Origin: Acidobacteria subdivision 2 bacterium RH1 MAG20
Lineage (GTDB): Bacteria; Acidobacteriota; Terriglobia; Terriglobales; Acidobacteriaceae
NCBI GenBank assembly: GCA_002197545.1
Contig: NFUO01000738.1
Span: 1 to 64,000, forward strand
Direction of reading: 5' to 3'
Length of the DNA: 64,000 nucleotides
The notes under the pieces are model-generated. The model ran no database searches. It had not been told where the DNA came from and was given only the letters and a program-made list of their open reading frames with translations. Of this stretch, positions 1-7,769 are shown piece by piece (position 1 is the first letter of the stretch; every line of letters starts with the position of its first letter). Position numbers and translations under genes: made by a program.

Positions 1-86
1 AGTGCTCGCACCTGTTTGCCTTGCTTCAGCAGATGCCGCGCGGTGGCGCCCCCAACTTTTCCAGTAATGCCCATGACTAAATACAT
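1..86 (-). CDS. NmrA-like NAD(P)-binding protein, N-terminal fragment
   Basis: Only the first 28 codons are inside the window. The protein begins MYLVMGITGKVGGATARHLL, in which GITGKVGG fits the dinucleotide-binding GxxGxxG turn of NmrA/SDR-type proteins. The start is supported by an AAGGAG Shine-Dalgarno sequence seven bases upstream on the reverse strand. The next gene on the same strand encodes a protein of the same fold, so the two may form a redox pair. Function beyond NAD(P) binding cannot be told from this fragment. Confidence 0.75.
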   Translation of the reverse strand, partial: MYLVMGITGKVGGATARHLLKQGKQVRA

Positions 87-275
87 GTTCGTTTCTCCTT
101 ATTAGAACGAAGGTAATGCTCTGATGCGAACGCCAGAGCTGGTGAGTTGCGCAGCTAGCACTCCGCTAGTCCCGTGGGTTTCCACAGTGATCTGTCGCAT
201 GAATCGTTACAGGCCTTTACACATCCGATTGGATCGCCTCGATGAGAAACGTGGTTGATCCTCACGGAGGTCTTG

Positions 276-902
276 CTAGGTGGTTGTCACTGTCACTGCC
301 TGACGCACATACCTGCTGCTTTCCAGTTGCTGCACCATGAAGGCTGCCAGATCGGCCCGGGAGATCTTGTGCGCCTTCTCGCCGCCCTCCGTGCTCAGCA
401 CCCTGGCAACGCCGGTCTTCTCGCGGTCGGTCAACATCGGCGGCCGCACGAGCGTCCAGTCCAAGTTGCTGCCTTCGATCGCGGCCTCCATGCCCGCCTT
501 GTCTACCAGCAGACCCCGCAGAAACGTCCGCAAGAGCAGGTGCTCGTTGAAGAAGCCAGCGTTCTTGACGCTCTCGCCCGCTCCAACCACCGAAATCTTC
601 AGCAGCCGCCGCACTCCGTTGCGCCGCATCGCGTCCACAATATTGTGTGCCGCGCTCGTCTCCATCGTCGTCACCTTCCACGGCGTCTTGCCGCCCAGCG
701 CGTCGATGACCGCATCCTGTCCGGCTACCGCAACGTCGACCGCAGCCGCGTCAAGCACGTCGCCCGCAACAACTCTAACGTTCGCCTTCTTGTACTGCGC
801 GGCACCGCGCACGAAAGCCGTCACCTTATGCCCGGCCGCCAACGCCTCACTTACCAGCGCCTCTCCGCTCTTGCCCGCTGCTCCAATCACTAGAACTTTC
901 AT
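276..902 (-). CDS. NAD(P)H-binding SDR-like oxidoreductase (NmrA type)
   Basis: 208 residues from the ATG at 902, chosen because AAAGGAGG stands just upstream and the nucleotide-binding strand MKVLVIGAAGKSGEALVSEA then starts the protein; a longer reading to 956 adds a tail unlike the family. GAAGKSG is the glycine-rich cofactor loop, followed by the NVRVVAGDVLD and DAVIDALGG segments typical of atypical SDRs. These proteins bind NAD(P)H as reductases or redox sensors; the substrate is unknown. The gene is divergent from a TetR regulator, with repeated half-sites between them, so repression by that protein is likely. Confidence 0.85.
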   Translation of the reverse strand: MKVLVIGAAGKSGEALVSEALAAGHKVTAFVRGAAQYKKANVRVVAGDVLDAAAVDVAVAGQDAVIDALGGKTPWKVTTMETSAAHNIVDAMRRNGVRRLLKISVVGAGESVKNAGFFNEHLLLRTFLRGLLVDKAGMEAAIEGSNLDWTLVRPPMLTDREKTGVARVLSTEGGEKAHKISRADLAAFMVQQLESSRYVRQAVTVTTT

Positions 903-971
903 CGCATCCTCCTTTTGCCTCGTATATGACCGCCATCCAAATACGCGACCTGACAATTAGAGTCTTATACT

Positions 972-1038
972 AACCATTGGTTGCAAAATAATCAATGGTT
1001 TCATTCCAATGGTTATAAATCAACATTTGGTCGCAAAA
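972..1038. promoter_or_regulatory. Putative TetR operator cluster between divergent genes
   Basis: AACCATTGGTT at 972-982 is an 11-bp palindrome with perfect 5-bp arms. CAATGGTT recurs at 993-1000 and 1007-1014. TTGGTTGCAAAA (977-988) recurs with one change as TTGGTCGCAAAA at 1027-1038. The sites fill the gap between the reductase at 902 and the TetR gene at 1060, the usual place for a self-regulating TetR operator. Binding by this protein is inferred. Confidence 0.5.
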
Positions 1039-1059
1039 AGCGTCAAAACGGACTAAGCT

Positions 1060-1746
1060 ATGGAAGTGACATCCACATCACCAAGTCGACGGGTAGAGCG
1101 TAAGGAGAGGTTGCGGGGCGAAATTCTTGCGGCTGCCAGCAAAATGTTTGCCGATCGCGGCTACGAAGCCGTGACGCTTCGCGAGATCGCTAAAGAGATT
1201 GGCTATACCCACGCGGTGATCTATCAGCATTTCCCCGACAAATGGCACATTCTTGTTGAGTTGAGCCGCGAGACGATCGGGCTGATGATTCAGAACTTTG
1301 ACGCGATTGCCGCTAAACACCTTGCACCGAAAGAGCGTCTCTTTGCGACTTCACGCGGCTTGATTCAATTCTGCATTGCCCATCCACAGCAGTTCCGTAA
1401 TGTCTTCTTCGGGCCTGAGAACCGCAACGGCGTCCGCGCTGGACAATACATCGACGACATAGGCAGGCCGTTGTTCGAACGTTTCGTGCAGCTCTTTTTC
1501 GATGTTGCCAGGGCTGAAGGATTGCCGAGTAAGGATGACGTAGTGGTAGCCCACACCTGGTGGTACTCGATCTTTGGCCTCGCCACACTGATGGTCATCC
1601 AAGGGGTTGTGCCCAACTTGCCCGACCAGGCTCTCGTGGTCGAGCAAACGATCGCTACGCTTTGGGCAGGCGTTCAGGCTGTTCCGCGATTGCCGAAGAG
1701 CGCAATCTCGAAGCGATCTGGCCGACCCATGGCCTCGAGGCAATAA
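1060..1746 (+). CDS. TetR/AcrR family transcriptional regulator
   Basis: 228 residues. The N-terminal DNA-binding domain covers roughly residues 15-65, with the helix-turn-helix in TLREIAKEIGYTHAVIYQHF, a textbook TetR pattern. The rest is an all-helical ligand and dimer domain with a typical WWYSIFGLATLMV segment near residue 167. The gene is transcribed away from the NmrA-type oxidoreductase and probably represses it and itself. No strong ribosome site precedes the ATG. A hairpin terminator follows at 1774-1827. The inducing ligand cannot be predicted. Confidence 0.9.
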   Translation: MEVTSTSPSRRVERKERLRGEILAAASKMFADRGYEAVTLREIAKEIGYTHAVIYQHFPDKWHILVELSRETIGLMIQNFDAIAAKHLAPKERLFATSRGLIQFCIAHPQQFRNVFFGPENRNGVRAGQYIDDIGRPLFERFVQLFFDVARAEGLPSKDDVVVAHTWWYSIFGLATLMVIQGVVPNLPDQALVVEQTIATLWAGVQAVPRLPKSAISKRSGRPMASRQ

Positions 1747-1773
1747 CGGCTTCTATCCACTAAGGAGTTGTTG

Positions 1774-1827
1774 AAGGGCTGCCCGTGGAGCACAAGACTC
1801 ACCACTCTTCCACGGCCGTAGCCCTTT
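1774..1827 (+). terminator. Long imperfect hairpin after the TetR gene
   Basis: AAGGGCTGCCCGTGGA near 1774-1789 pairs imperfectly with TCCACGGCCGTAGCCCTT at 1809-1826, starting 28 bases after the TetR stop. A T run is short (CTTT), so termination is plausible but not certain. Confidence 0.5.
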
Positions 1828-1865
1828 AGGTGGCGCGAAAGGCCAGTGAGCGATCACGCCCGCCC

Positions 1866-2192
1866 TCAGTGAGGGGCAAGTAACGACGTGAGGCGATCCG
1901 GCGTGTTTGGTATGCGCTCCAGGTGCTGATAACGCAGCGGTCCGGCATAGGGAACGATGACGTCGCGGTGCGTCTCACCATCCTGCAACGTCAAACGAAG
2001 CGGGTTCGACGCAGAATCCGCAACGGTGGAGAGCAGGACGGCGGAAGAGAAGGGCTGTCCGTTCACCGCGACAACGTGGATGCCGGGTGAGAGCCCGGCA
2101 CGGAACGCCGGACCATTCCACGTATTCCTTGTGTCGCCTGCATTTGACAACGAGATTTCGCGGCAAGCTCCGCTGGAGATATTAGAGTCCCA
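1866..2192 (-). pseudogene. Remnant of an M61-type peptidase: orphan C-terminal PDZ domain
   Basis: The open stretch reads NTWNGPAFRAGLSPGIHVVA followed by VNGQPFSS and a strand-rich tail ending LLAPH. This is the substrate-channel PDZ fold with its GPAFRAGL and VNG landmarks, as seen at the very end of M61 glycyl aminopeptidases. No peptidase domain is present: the reading frame is closed by a stop near the 3' end of the neighbouring TetR gene, and there is no convincing start codon (only a TTG at 2150). I read it as the surviving tail of a truncated gene; a short stand-alone PDZ protein is the less likely alternative. Confidence 0.5.
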
Positions 2193-2769
2193 GTCCCGTT
2201 AAGAACATGTCGATTTGCCGCTCGAATCGAGGTCGTTCGTAGGAGACCAGCGCCATTCGCCACAGGCCTTGCAGATACGTGATGACGACCGGCACAACAA
2301 GTTCTGGGTCGAACTCCGGCGACAAGATGCCCGTTTCCTTGTCGGCGTTTAGGCGGGCGACCATGCGTTCGGCAAGTAGCGACATCTGCTCCTCCACATA
2401 CTCACGCAGGTCCGGTTCATCCATGACCTCGTGGGTGATGCTGCCCGCCATCAGGCAAAGCCGCGACGGCGTGTTCGGGTCGTCCAGACAATCAAGCACG
2501 GTATGGAACAACGCCCGCACCCCGGCCGCAGCCGTGGGCGCCGAAAACAGCGCTTCGCCGCGACTGCGGTTCACAGTGGCGTTGTAGTGCTTCAGGCACT
2601 CCAGATATGCGTTCTTTTTGCTCTTCAATGTGTTGTAGAAGGAGCCTTCGCCTATCCCCATCGTCTTCAGCAGATCACGCAGAGAGGTGGTGGAATAGCC
2701 GGTCTCCCAGAAGAGGCGGGTAGCCCGCTCAAGGGTGGTCGTGTAGTTGAACTCCAGAGTGCGCGCCAT
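2182..2769 (-). CDS. TetR family transcriptional regulator
   Basis: 195 residues from the ATG at 2769 (a TTG at 2802 would add 11 residues). The DNA-binding domain reads ATRLFWETGYSTTSLRDLLK then GIGEGSFYNTLKSKKNAYLE, the form found in the AcuR/YxaF-like branch of TetR. The C-terminal half is helical. It is divergent from a peroxiredoxin-like gene; an inverted repeat in the gap (2786-2857) is the probable operator, suggesting control of a redox or detoxification enzyme. The inducer is unknown. Confidence 0.9.
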   Translation of the reverse strand: MARTLEFNYTTTLERATRLFWETGYSTTSLRDLLKTMGIGEGSFYNTLKSKKNAYLECLKHYNATVNRSRGEALFSAPTAAAGVRALFHTVLDCLDDPNTPSRLCLMAGSITHEVMDEPDLREYVEEQMSLLAERMVARLNADKETGILSPEFDPELVVPVVITYLQGLWRMALVSYERPRFERQIDMFLTGLGL

Positions 2770-2785
2770 GCGATGCCCTCGACTA

Positions 2786-2857
2786 ATTGTAGCGACTGCC
2801 AAAGAAAAGCCTTGACAGGAGCCACGCTTCCCTTCATTCTGTATCAGTTGCTACAAT
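2786..2857 (+). promoter_or_regulatory. Peroxiredoxin promoter with inverted-repeat operator
   Basis: ATTGTAGCGACTG at 2786-2798 and CAGTTGCTACAAT at 2845-2857 match in inverted orientation at 12 of 13 positions. Between them, TTGACA at 2812-2817 is a perfect -35 box; 17 bp further on CATTCT (2835-2840) could be the -10. The right arm lies immediately downstream of that -10, so a bound TetR dimer would block transcription of the peroxiredoxin gene at 2893. Confidence 0.55.
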
Positions 2858-2892
2858 AAATCAACCACGATCACCCCTCCAAGGAGAATTCG

Positions 2893-3558
2893 ATGTCGAT
2901 CCATCAGGAAGCAGCAGAGTACAAGGCCAAGGTCCAGGAGATGCTGGGCGAGAAGTTCAGCGTCCTTGCCGGGGACATGGACCGCGTCCGGGCAGCGGGC
3001 ACAGTCGATGACGCGCTGAAGGTCGGGCAGTTGGCGCCGGAGTTCACCCTGCCCGACGCGTTCGGCCATCCCGTTTCGCTCAGCGCCTTGCTCGCGCGAG
3101 GCCCGGTGGTCATCAGCTTCTACCGCGGCGAATGGTGCCCCTTCTGCAACATCGAGCTGCGTGCTCTACAGCAGGCGCTGCCGGCGATGGAGCAGCTGGG
3201 CGCGACGCTGGTCGCCATCTCCCCGGAGTTGCCGGACCACGGAATCGTCGCCTCCGAGAAGAACAAGCTGACCTTTCCGGTGCTCAGCGACTTCGGCAAC
3301 AACGTCGCGCGGCAGTTCGGCATCGTCTTCCAGGTCGGCCAGGAGCTGAAGGAGTTTTCCTTGAACGTCTTCAAGAACGACCTCGCGCTCCGCAACGGCG
3401 AGGACTCCTATGAACTTCCAGTTCCGGCAACGTATGTCCTCGATACCAGCGGCGTCATTCGTTTCGCTCATGTCGATGTGGACTACATGATCGGCCGCGC
3501 AGAACCGGAAGAGATCATCTCCGCACTTAAGACAATGGCGCATCCGGTTGGTCGGTAG
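2893..3558 (+). CDS. Peroxiredoxin-like AhpC/TSA family protein
   Basis: 221 residues. A thioredoxin-fold redoxin domain begins near residue 45 (LAPEFTLPDAFGHPVSL), with the redox motif FYRGEWCPFC giving C82 and C85, a CxxC rather than the single peroxidatic cysteine of classical AhpC. The family reduces peroxides or acts as a thiol-disulfide oxidoreductase in the cytoplasm; no signal peptide is seen. The helical N-terminus of about 40 residues is typical of the larger redoxins found in soil bacteria. AAGGAG precedes the ATG. A divergent TetR probably controls it. Confidence 0.88.
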   Translation: MSIHQEAAEYKAKVQEMLGEKFSVLAGDMDRVRAAGTVDDALKVGQLAPEFTLPDAFGHPVSLSALLARGPVVISFYRGEWCPFCNIELRALQQALPAMEQLGATLVAISPELPDHGIVASEKNKLTFPVLSDFGNNVARQFGIVFQVGQELKEFSLNVFKNDLALRNGEDSYELPVPATYVLDTSGVIRFAHVDVDYMIGRAEPEEIISALKTMAHPVGR

Positions 3559-3573
3559 CCCTTGCTTCCACCT

Positions 3574-3906
3574 TGGCGGCTGCATGGACTCGAGCAATTA
3601 CCGCAAGCGGGTCCTGCACAAGCTGGCAACGGAGCTCGGCCTGCCCAAGCTTACGTTCCAGGTCATCCGGCGGACGACCGCCACTCTGGCCCAGAAGAAG
3701 GGAACAGTGAAGGACGTGCAAGGGGTGATGGGGCATACGCGGCTGGCAACGACGACCAACGTTTACATGCAGCCGATTCCTGAGAGTGTGCGCGCGCGAC
3801 GGTGGATTCGCTTGATCGCGAGCTGCAACTCACGATGAAGAAGCTAACGGCCAACTCTGAGGTGCTGGCTTCGACGGCCGCGCCGGCGACGGCGATGGTG
3901 CAGTGA
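3574..3906 (+). pseudogene. Tyrosine recombinase (phage-type integrase) C-terminal remnant, frameshifted
   Basis: From about 3574 the frame reads as the catalytic end of an integrase: KLTFQVIRRTTATLAQKKGT then VMGHTRLATTTNVYMQ, giving the box II Arg region, HTR and the nucleophilic Tyr. The N-terminal and core domains are missing; the fragment starts right behind the peroxiredoxin stop. At 3788-3800 a CG-repeat run shifts the frame by two bases: reading past it restores VRATVDSLDRELQLTMKK and a stop at 3904-3906, whereas the literal frame ends at 3838. A tRNA gene lies 157 bp away, the usual target of such integrases. Confidence 0.75.
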
Positions 3907-4010
3907 CAGCATGAAAAATCTGAGTAAAAGAACCAGGGTTTAGGCGCCCTAGAAAGGAGCTGAGGAGACAAATGGCATGGTCTGACCGCACGGGAATTGA
4001 CGAAATGCGG

Positions 4011-4034
4011 GCAAAATGCGGGCAAGCATTTTGC
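4011..4034. repeat. Short perfect inverted repeat near tRNA-Ala
   Basis: GCAAAATGC (4011-4019) and GCATTTTGC (4026-4034) form a 9-bp perfect inverted repeat with a 6-base loop, preceded by a direct repeat of AAATGCGGGC. It is 29 bp beyond the 3' end of the tRNA and between it and the integrase remnant. It could be part of an old attachment region or a weak terminator; there is no T tract. Confidence 0.35.
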
Positions 4035-4062
4035 GGGGGCTCCGCTAAGTTGTTGAGATATT

Positions 4063-4138
4063 TGGTGGACCTGATCGGGATCGAACCGATGACCTCTTCC
4101 ATGCCATGGAAGCGCGCTCCCAGCTGCGCCACAGGCCC
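4063..4138 (-). tRNA. tRNA-Ala(GGC)
   Basis: A full cloverleaf can be drawn. The acceptor stem pairs GGGCCTG with CAGGTCC, including the G3:U70 wobble that marks alanine tRNAs. The D arm is GCGC-AGCTGGGA-GCGC, the anticodon loop ATGGCAT carries GGC at 34-36 with T33, and the T arm has TTCGATC. The discriminator is A and CCA is encoded. The integrase fragment at 3574-3906 suggests it was once an insertion target. Confidence 0.95.
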
Positions 4139-4334
4139 ACTCTTAAGAAGGACTCTCTTTATTTTGGAGGAGCCTGCGACATTCGTCAATGCCACCGGGA
4201 ACTTATCTGCTATGTATTGGTGTCTAAAGAATATAGAGTGAGCGAGCACTCGGTCGCCGGCGGCGCAGTTCTTTCATCGTGAGTATGCATTTGCTACTTG
4301 TTTTGCAAAAGACGTAATGTAGAGGATACCCGAT

Positions 4335-5033
4335 ATGCAGGCGGGCATTGCAATGGGCCATCTAGCGAGCGTGATAGGCATCAGCACCGAAGATGCCGCA
4401 CTTGTAGCCGACCTCAAAGCCGGCTCCGAGGACGCGTTCGCCATCCTTATCGCCCAATATCATCAGCCACTCTATTCGCTGATAGCCCGTAGCATCAACG
4501 ATCCAGCCGACGCTGCCGATATCACCCAGGAAGTCTTCATCAAGGTCTTCCGCAACATTCGCGGCTTCCACGGCGACGCAAGCCTCCGCACCTGGCTCTA
4601 CCGCATCGCATTGCACGAGGCCTCGAACCAGCGACGCTGGTGGTCGCGGCATAAAAAGCAGGAAGTCACCATCGATTCGCCATACGATCAGGAAGAGGAT
4701 GGCAACAGCATCTGCCTCAGCTCAACTTTGGCCGATGACGGCAACTCTCCCTTCGATAACGCAGCTCAAACCGAGGTCCGCGAGCGCATCGAAGCCGCTC
4801 TGCGGCAGGTTCCCGAGGCTTTTCGTACCGTCGTCGTACTCCGCGAAATAGAAGGTTTCGCCTACGAAGAAATTGCCGAAATTCTGAACGTCAATCTCGG
4901 CACGGTAAAGTCGCGGCTCACCCGCGGCCGCTCCGCCTTGCGCGCCCTGATCGTTGCGGAAGAGAACGCAGCCAAAAATAATTCTGCGCCCTCCTTCACT
5001 ATGCACACATCCGAAGAGATGGTGACGCAATGA
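4335..5033 (+). CDS. ECF RNA polymerase sigma factor (RpoE-like)
   Basis: 232 residues. Region 2 spans about residues 38-105 (DPADAADITQEVFIKVFRNI, then LRTWLYRIALHEASNQRR) and region 4 about 150-205 (VVVLREIEGFAYEEIAEILN then GTVKSRLTRGRSALR). It directs RNA polymerase to extracytoplasmic-response promoters. Its last four bases overlap the start of an anti-sigma gene (ATGA), so the pair is translationally coupled and the sigma factor is probably held inactive until a signal arrives. An acidic linker between the two regions is longer than usual. Confidence 0.93.
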   Translation: MQAGIAMGHLASVIGISTEDAALVADLKAGSEDAFAILIAQYHQPLYSLIARSINDPADAADITQEVFIKVFRNIRGFHGDASLRTWLYRIALHEASNQRRWWSRHKKQEVTIDSPYDQEEDGNSICLSSTLADDGNSPFDNAAQTEVRERIEAALRQVPEAFRTVVVLREIEGFAYEEIAEILNVNLGTVKSRLTRGRSALRALIVAEENAAKNNSAPSFTMHTSEEMVTQ

Positions 5034-5710
5034 CACAGATCTGCACTAACATTCAGTCCTCGTTTTCTGCGTATCTGGATGGGGCCATTAGTGGCCAGCA
5101 GATGCTAGAGATTGCCCGGCATCTTGGGTCCTGCAGTCACTGCAAGCAAGAATTCGACGGACTTCGTGCCATGCAGCAGTCACTTGCCATGCTTGGCCGA
5201 GCCAAGTCTCCTGCCGATTTGGGCATGAAGCTTCGCATCGCCATCTCGCATGAGCGGGCAGCCATGAAATCAAGCTGGAAGGACACCCTTAGCCTCAAAT
5301 GGGACAATACTTTCCGCCCGCTGCTCGTACAGGTCTCGGCAGGTTTTGCCGGATCGGTAGTGCTCGTCGGGGGCATCGTGCTCCTGCTGGGAATGGTCGC
5401 GGCGCCCGAACCCGTCATGGCAAACGATGAGCCGCTCGGCGCGATCACCGTCCCCCACTATCTCTATTCTGCGGTAACCCCGCATGCTATTGAGACCACC
5501 CACGATACGCCAATTGTCGTTGAAGCATATGTAAACGAACAAGGCCGAGTCTATGACTACAACATCGTCTCGGGGCCGACGGATGCAGCGGTTAAAAACC
5601 AGGTAGTCGACCAGCTCGTGATGAGCGTCTTCCAGCCCGCCAGTATCTTTGGCTCTCCAGTGCGGGGCAGGGTAGTGCTCACTTTTTCCGGAGTTTCCGT
5701 CCACGGATAG
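5030..5710 (+). CDS. Zinc-finger anti-sigma factor, membrane anchored
   Basis: 226 residues. The N-terminus carries the ZAS motif H31-x3-C35-x2-C38 (HLGSCSHC) that binds the partner ECF sigma. One transmembrane segment follows near residues 105-123 (SAGFAGSVVLVGGIVLLLGM), and the C-terminal 90 residues, predicted outside the membrane, end in a TonB-like strand pattern (QVVDQLVMSVFQPASIF). This layout would let a periplasmic event release the sigma factor. It overlaps the sigma gene by 4 bp and a TPR gene follows closely. Confidence 0.88.
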   Translation: MTQICTNIQSSFSAYLDGAISGQQMLEIARHLGSCSHCKQEFDGLRAMQQSLAMLGRAKSPADLGMKLRIAISHERAAMKSSWKDTLSLKWDNTFRPLLVQVSAGFAGSVVLVGGIVLLLGMVAAPEPVMANDEPLGAITVPHYLYSAVTPHAIETTHDTPIVVEAYVNEQGRVYDYNIVSGPTDAAVKNQVVDQLVMSVFQPASIFGSPVRGRVVLTFSGVSVHG

Positions 5711-5782
5711 TGCCTCGGTCCAGCCCGGAGGTTGCAACCAGCCTGTTGCTCCCCTAAACTCCAGGGGAGCGTCGAATTTATC

Positions 5783-7609
5783 GTGCCTTTCCTGACTACA
5801 CAGTTTTCCTCCACCTCGTCTTCACGTCGGCCCCTGCAAACGTTGTTAAAGGCACTCAAAACCGTCGCTGTCCTCAGTGTCGCTTTTGTTCTCGTTGTGG
5901 CAGCGCAGGCACAATCCTCAAGCAGCAGTAGCAATATTGAAAATCCGGCGCAAGATTCCACCAGCGCTCCGGCTCCTCCCCGCATCGCCCAGCCAGAGGC
6001 CGGCGGTTCCGCCATCACACTGGAGACAAGCGAACCCCTCTTCGATGTTGCCGTAGCCCTCAACGTATGCGGCTACGACGCCGATCTTGCCGCGTCCAGC
6101 CCGGTGCGACTGGCGATCCGCGACGAAATCAACGCGGAACTCCCGACATCCGTCGATGCTCGCAACAGTCGCGACGCCCTCTGTACCTATGTCCGCGAGC
6201 ACACCTTGACCGATAGCGGTCTCAATCTCGCGCAGTACATCTCACTTGCGCTTTATCTCTCTCCTCCGCCGCAACTCACCCCTACCGTAGACCAGACTCA
6301 GCTTCCACCCGACTCAATCCAGGTCGTCAATATTCTTCCGTTGCTGCGAAAGTTCAGCGAGGATATTAATCTCCACTCCATCTGGATCGAGCATCGGCCT
6401 CAGTACGAAGAACTCCTCAAGCGAGTCCACGATCCGCTGACTCGGATGGTCCTCAACACCGACATCTACCTCCACGTCCCTGTCAGCAGCTACGATGGCC
6501 GCCGCTTCCTTGTCCTGCTTGAGCCCATGCTCGCGCCCTCGGCGACTAATGCACGCATCTACGGCAACGATTACATCGTGGTGGCCTCCCCTGCTGGCCA
6601 GCCCCTTGGTGCCGTCCATATGGATGAGATCCGTCATACTTATCTCCACTACGAGATCGAGCCCCTCGTCTACTCCCGTGGAACGGCCATCAAGCGTCTG
6701 GTCCCGCTGTTGAAGTCCGTTCAGGACGCACCGCTCGACTTCGCCTACAAATCCGACATCTCGACCCTGCTGACGGAGTGCCTCATCAAAGCCGTCGAAA
6801 TTCAGACGATGGATGTCGGTATCGCCAAGCCCGTTCGTCCCAATGTCTCCTTCGCAGACCGCGGCGCCTTCATCCGATATACCGATGCCATGACTGTCTA
6901 CGACCGTCAGGCCGAGACCGTTCGCAGGCAACACGTAGACCTCGCCATGCGCCAGGGCTGGGTGCTGGTCGAATACTTCTACGGCAAGCTCGGGCAGATG
7001 CAGAAGGATGGCGTTAGCCTCAAGGAAGATATCGGCGAAATGGTCTACGGAATGGACGTAGAGCGTGAGCGCCACCACGACTCGCAGATCACCTTTCTGG
7101 CTCAGGGAACACAGGATGTCGTCCGCCGTTCTCCCCGCCAGCTTCAGGGTCTCGAACTCGCCGAGATGAAGATGCTCAAGGGAGATTTGGACGGGGCTAC
7201 TGCCCTTGCGAAAGATGCTCTTAGCGATCCAAAGGGCGATCACGCCCAGGCCCACTACCTCCTGGCCCGCGTCGACCTCATGCAGAGCCAACCCGCCGCC
7301 GCCGCCGCTGACTTTCAGGAGACCCTGAAATTATCGAAAGATCCGCGCACTTTAGCCTGGTCCCACATCTACTTAGGCCGGCTTTACGATGTCCAGCCCG
7401 ACCGTGAAAAGGCCGTCGCCGAATACCACGCCGCCTTGACCGTCCGCGACAGCCAGCCCGACACAAAGGCCGCCGCCGAATCGGGTCTGAAGCAGCCCTT
7501 TACCGCTCCCGGTGTGAAGCATGAAGCTGCCGAGCCGGACGATAACGCCCCGCTCGATCCCAGTGGAAAGGCCGAAAAAGACGCCTACCGCCCGCCAGCG
7601 TCAAAGTAA
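5783..7609 (+). CDS. Secreted TPR-repeat protein of unknown function
   Basis: About 608 residues from the GTG at 5783; a TTG at 5732 would add 17 residues with no good ribosome site. A signal sequence (LKTVAVLSVAFVLVVAAQAQ) precedes a serine-rich stretch. The middle is a large helical domain without a recognised fold. The last 150 residues show tetratricopeptide-like helices (GDLDGATALAKDALSDPKGD, then YLLARVDLMQSQPAAAAADF and HIYLGRLYDVQPDREKAVAE). It probably acts in the periplasm as a scaffold. It follows the sigma/anti-sigma pair and may be part of the same response. Confidence 0.75.
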   Translation: MPFLTTQFSSTSSSRRPLQTLLKALKTVAVLSVAFVLVVAAQAQSSSSSSNIENPAQDSTSAPAPPRIAQPEAGGSAITLETSEPLFDVAVALNVCGYDADLAASSPVRLAIRDEINAELPTSVDARNSRDALCTYVREHTLTDSGLNLAQYISLALYLSPPPQLTPTVDQTQLPPDSIQVVNILPLLRKFSEDINLHSIWIEHRPQYEELLKRVHDPLTRMVLNTDIYLHVPVSSYDGRRFLVLLEPMLAPSATNARIYGNDYIVVASPAGQPLGAVHMDEIRHTYLHYEIEPLVYSRGTAIKRLVPLLKSVQDAPLDFAYKSDISTLLTECLIKAVEIQTMDVGIAKPVRPNVSFADRGAFIRYTDAMTVYDRQAETVRRQHVDLAMRQGWVLVEYFYGKLGQMQKDGVSLKEDIGEMVYGMDVERERHHDSQITFLAQGTQDVVRRSPRQLQGLELAEMKMLKGDLDGATALAKDALSDPKGDHAQAHYLLARVDLMQSQPAAAAADFQETLKLSKDPRTLAWSHIYLGRLYDVQPDREKAVAEYHAALTVRDSQPDTKAAAESGLKQPFTAPGVKHEAAEPDDNAPLDPSGKAEKDAYRPPASK

Positions 7610-7769
7610 CCATCTGCCACTGAGGTCTGTTTTCTCTCGCTTTGCAATCACTGGCTTTACCCTCAATTCGGCTCTGAAGATGAGTCTTACGCTGTTTCAG
7701 ACCGTCACAGTATTGGGCAGACATGAATCCAGTCCAGTAAAGTAGATCGCAGAGGGGTTGCACGACCGC

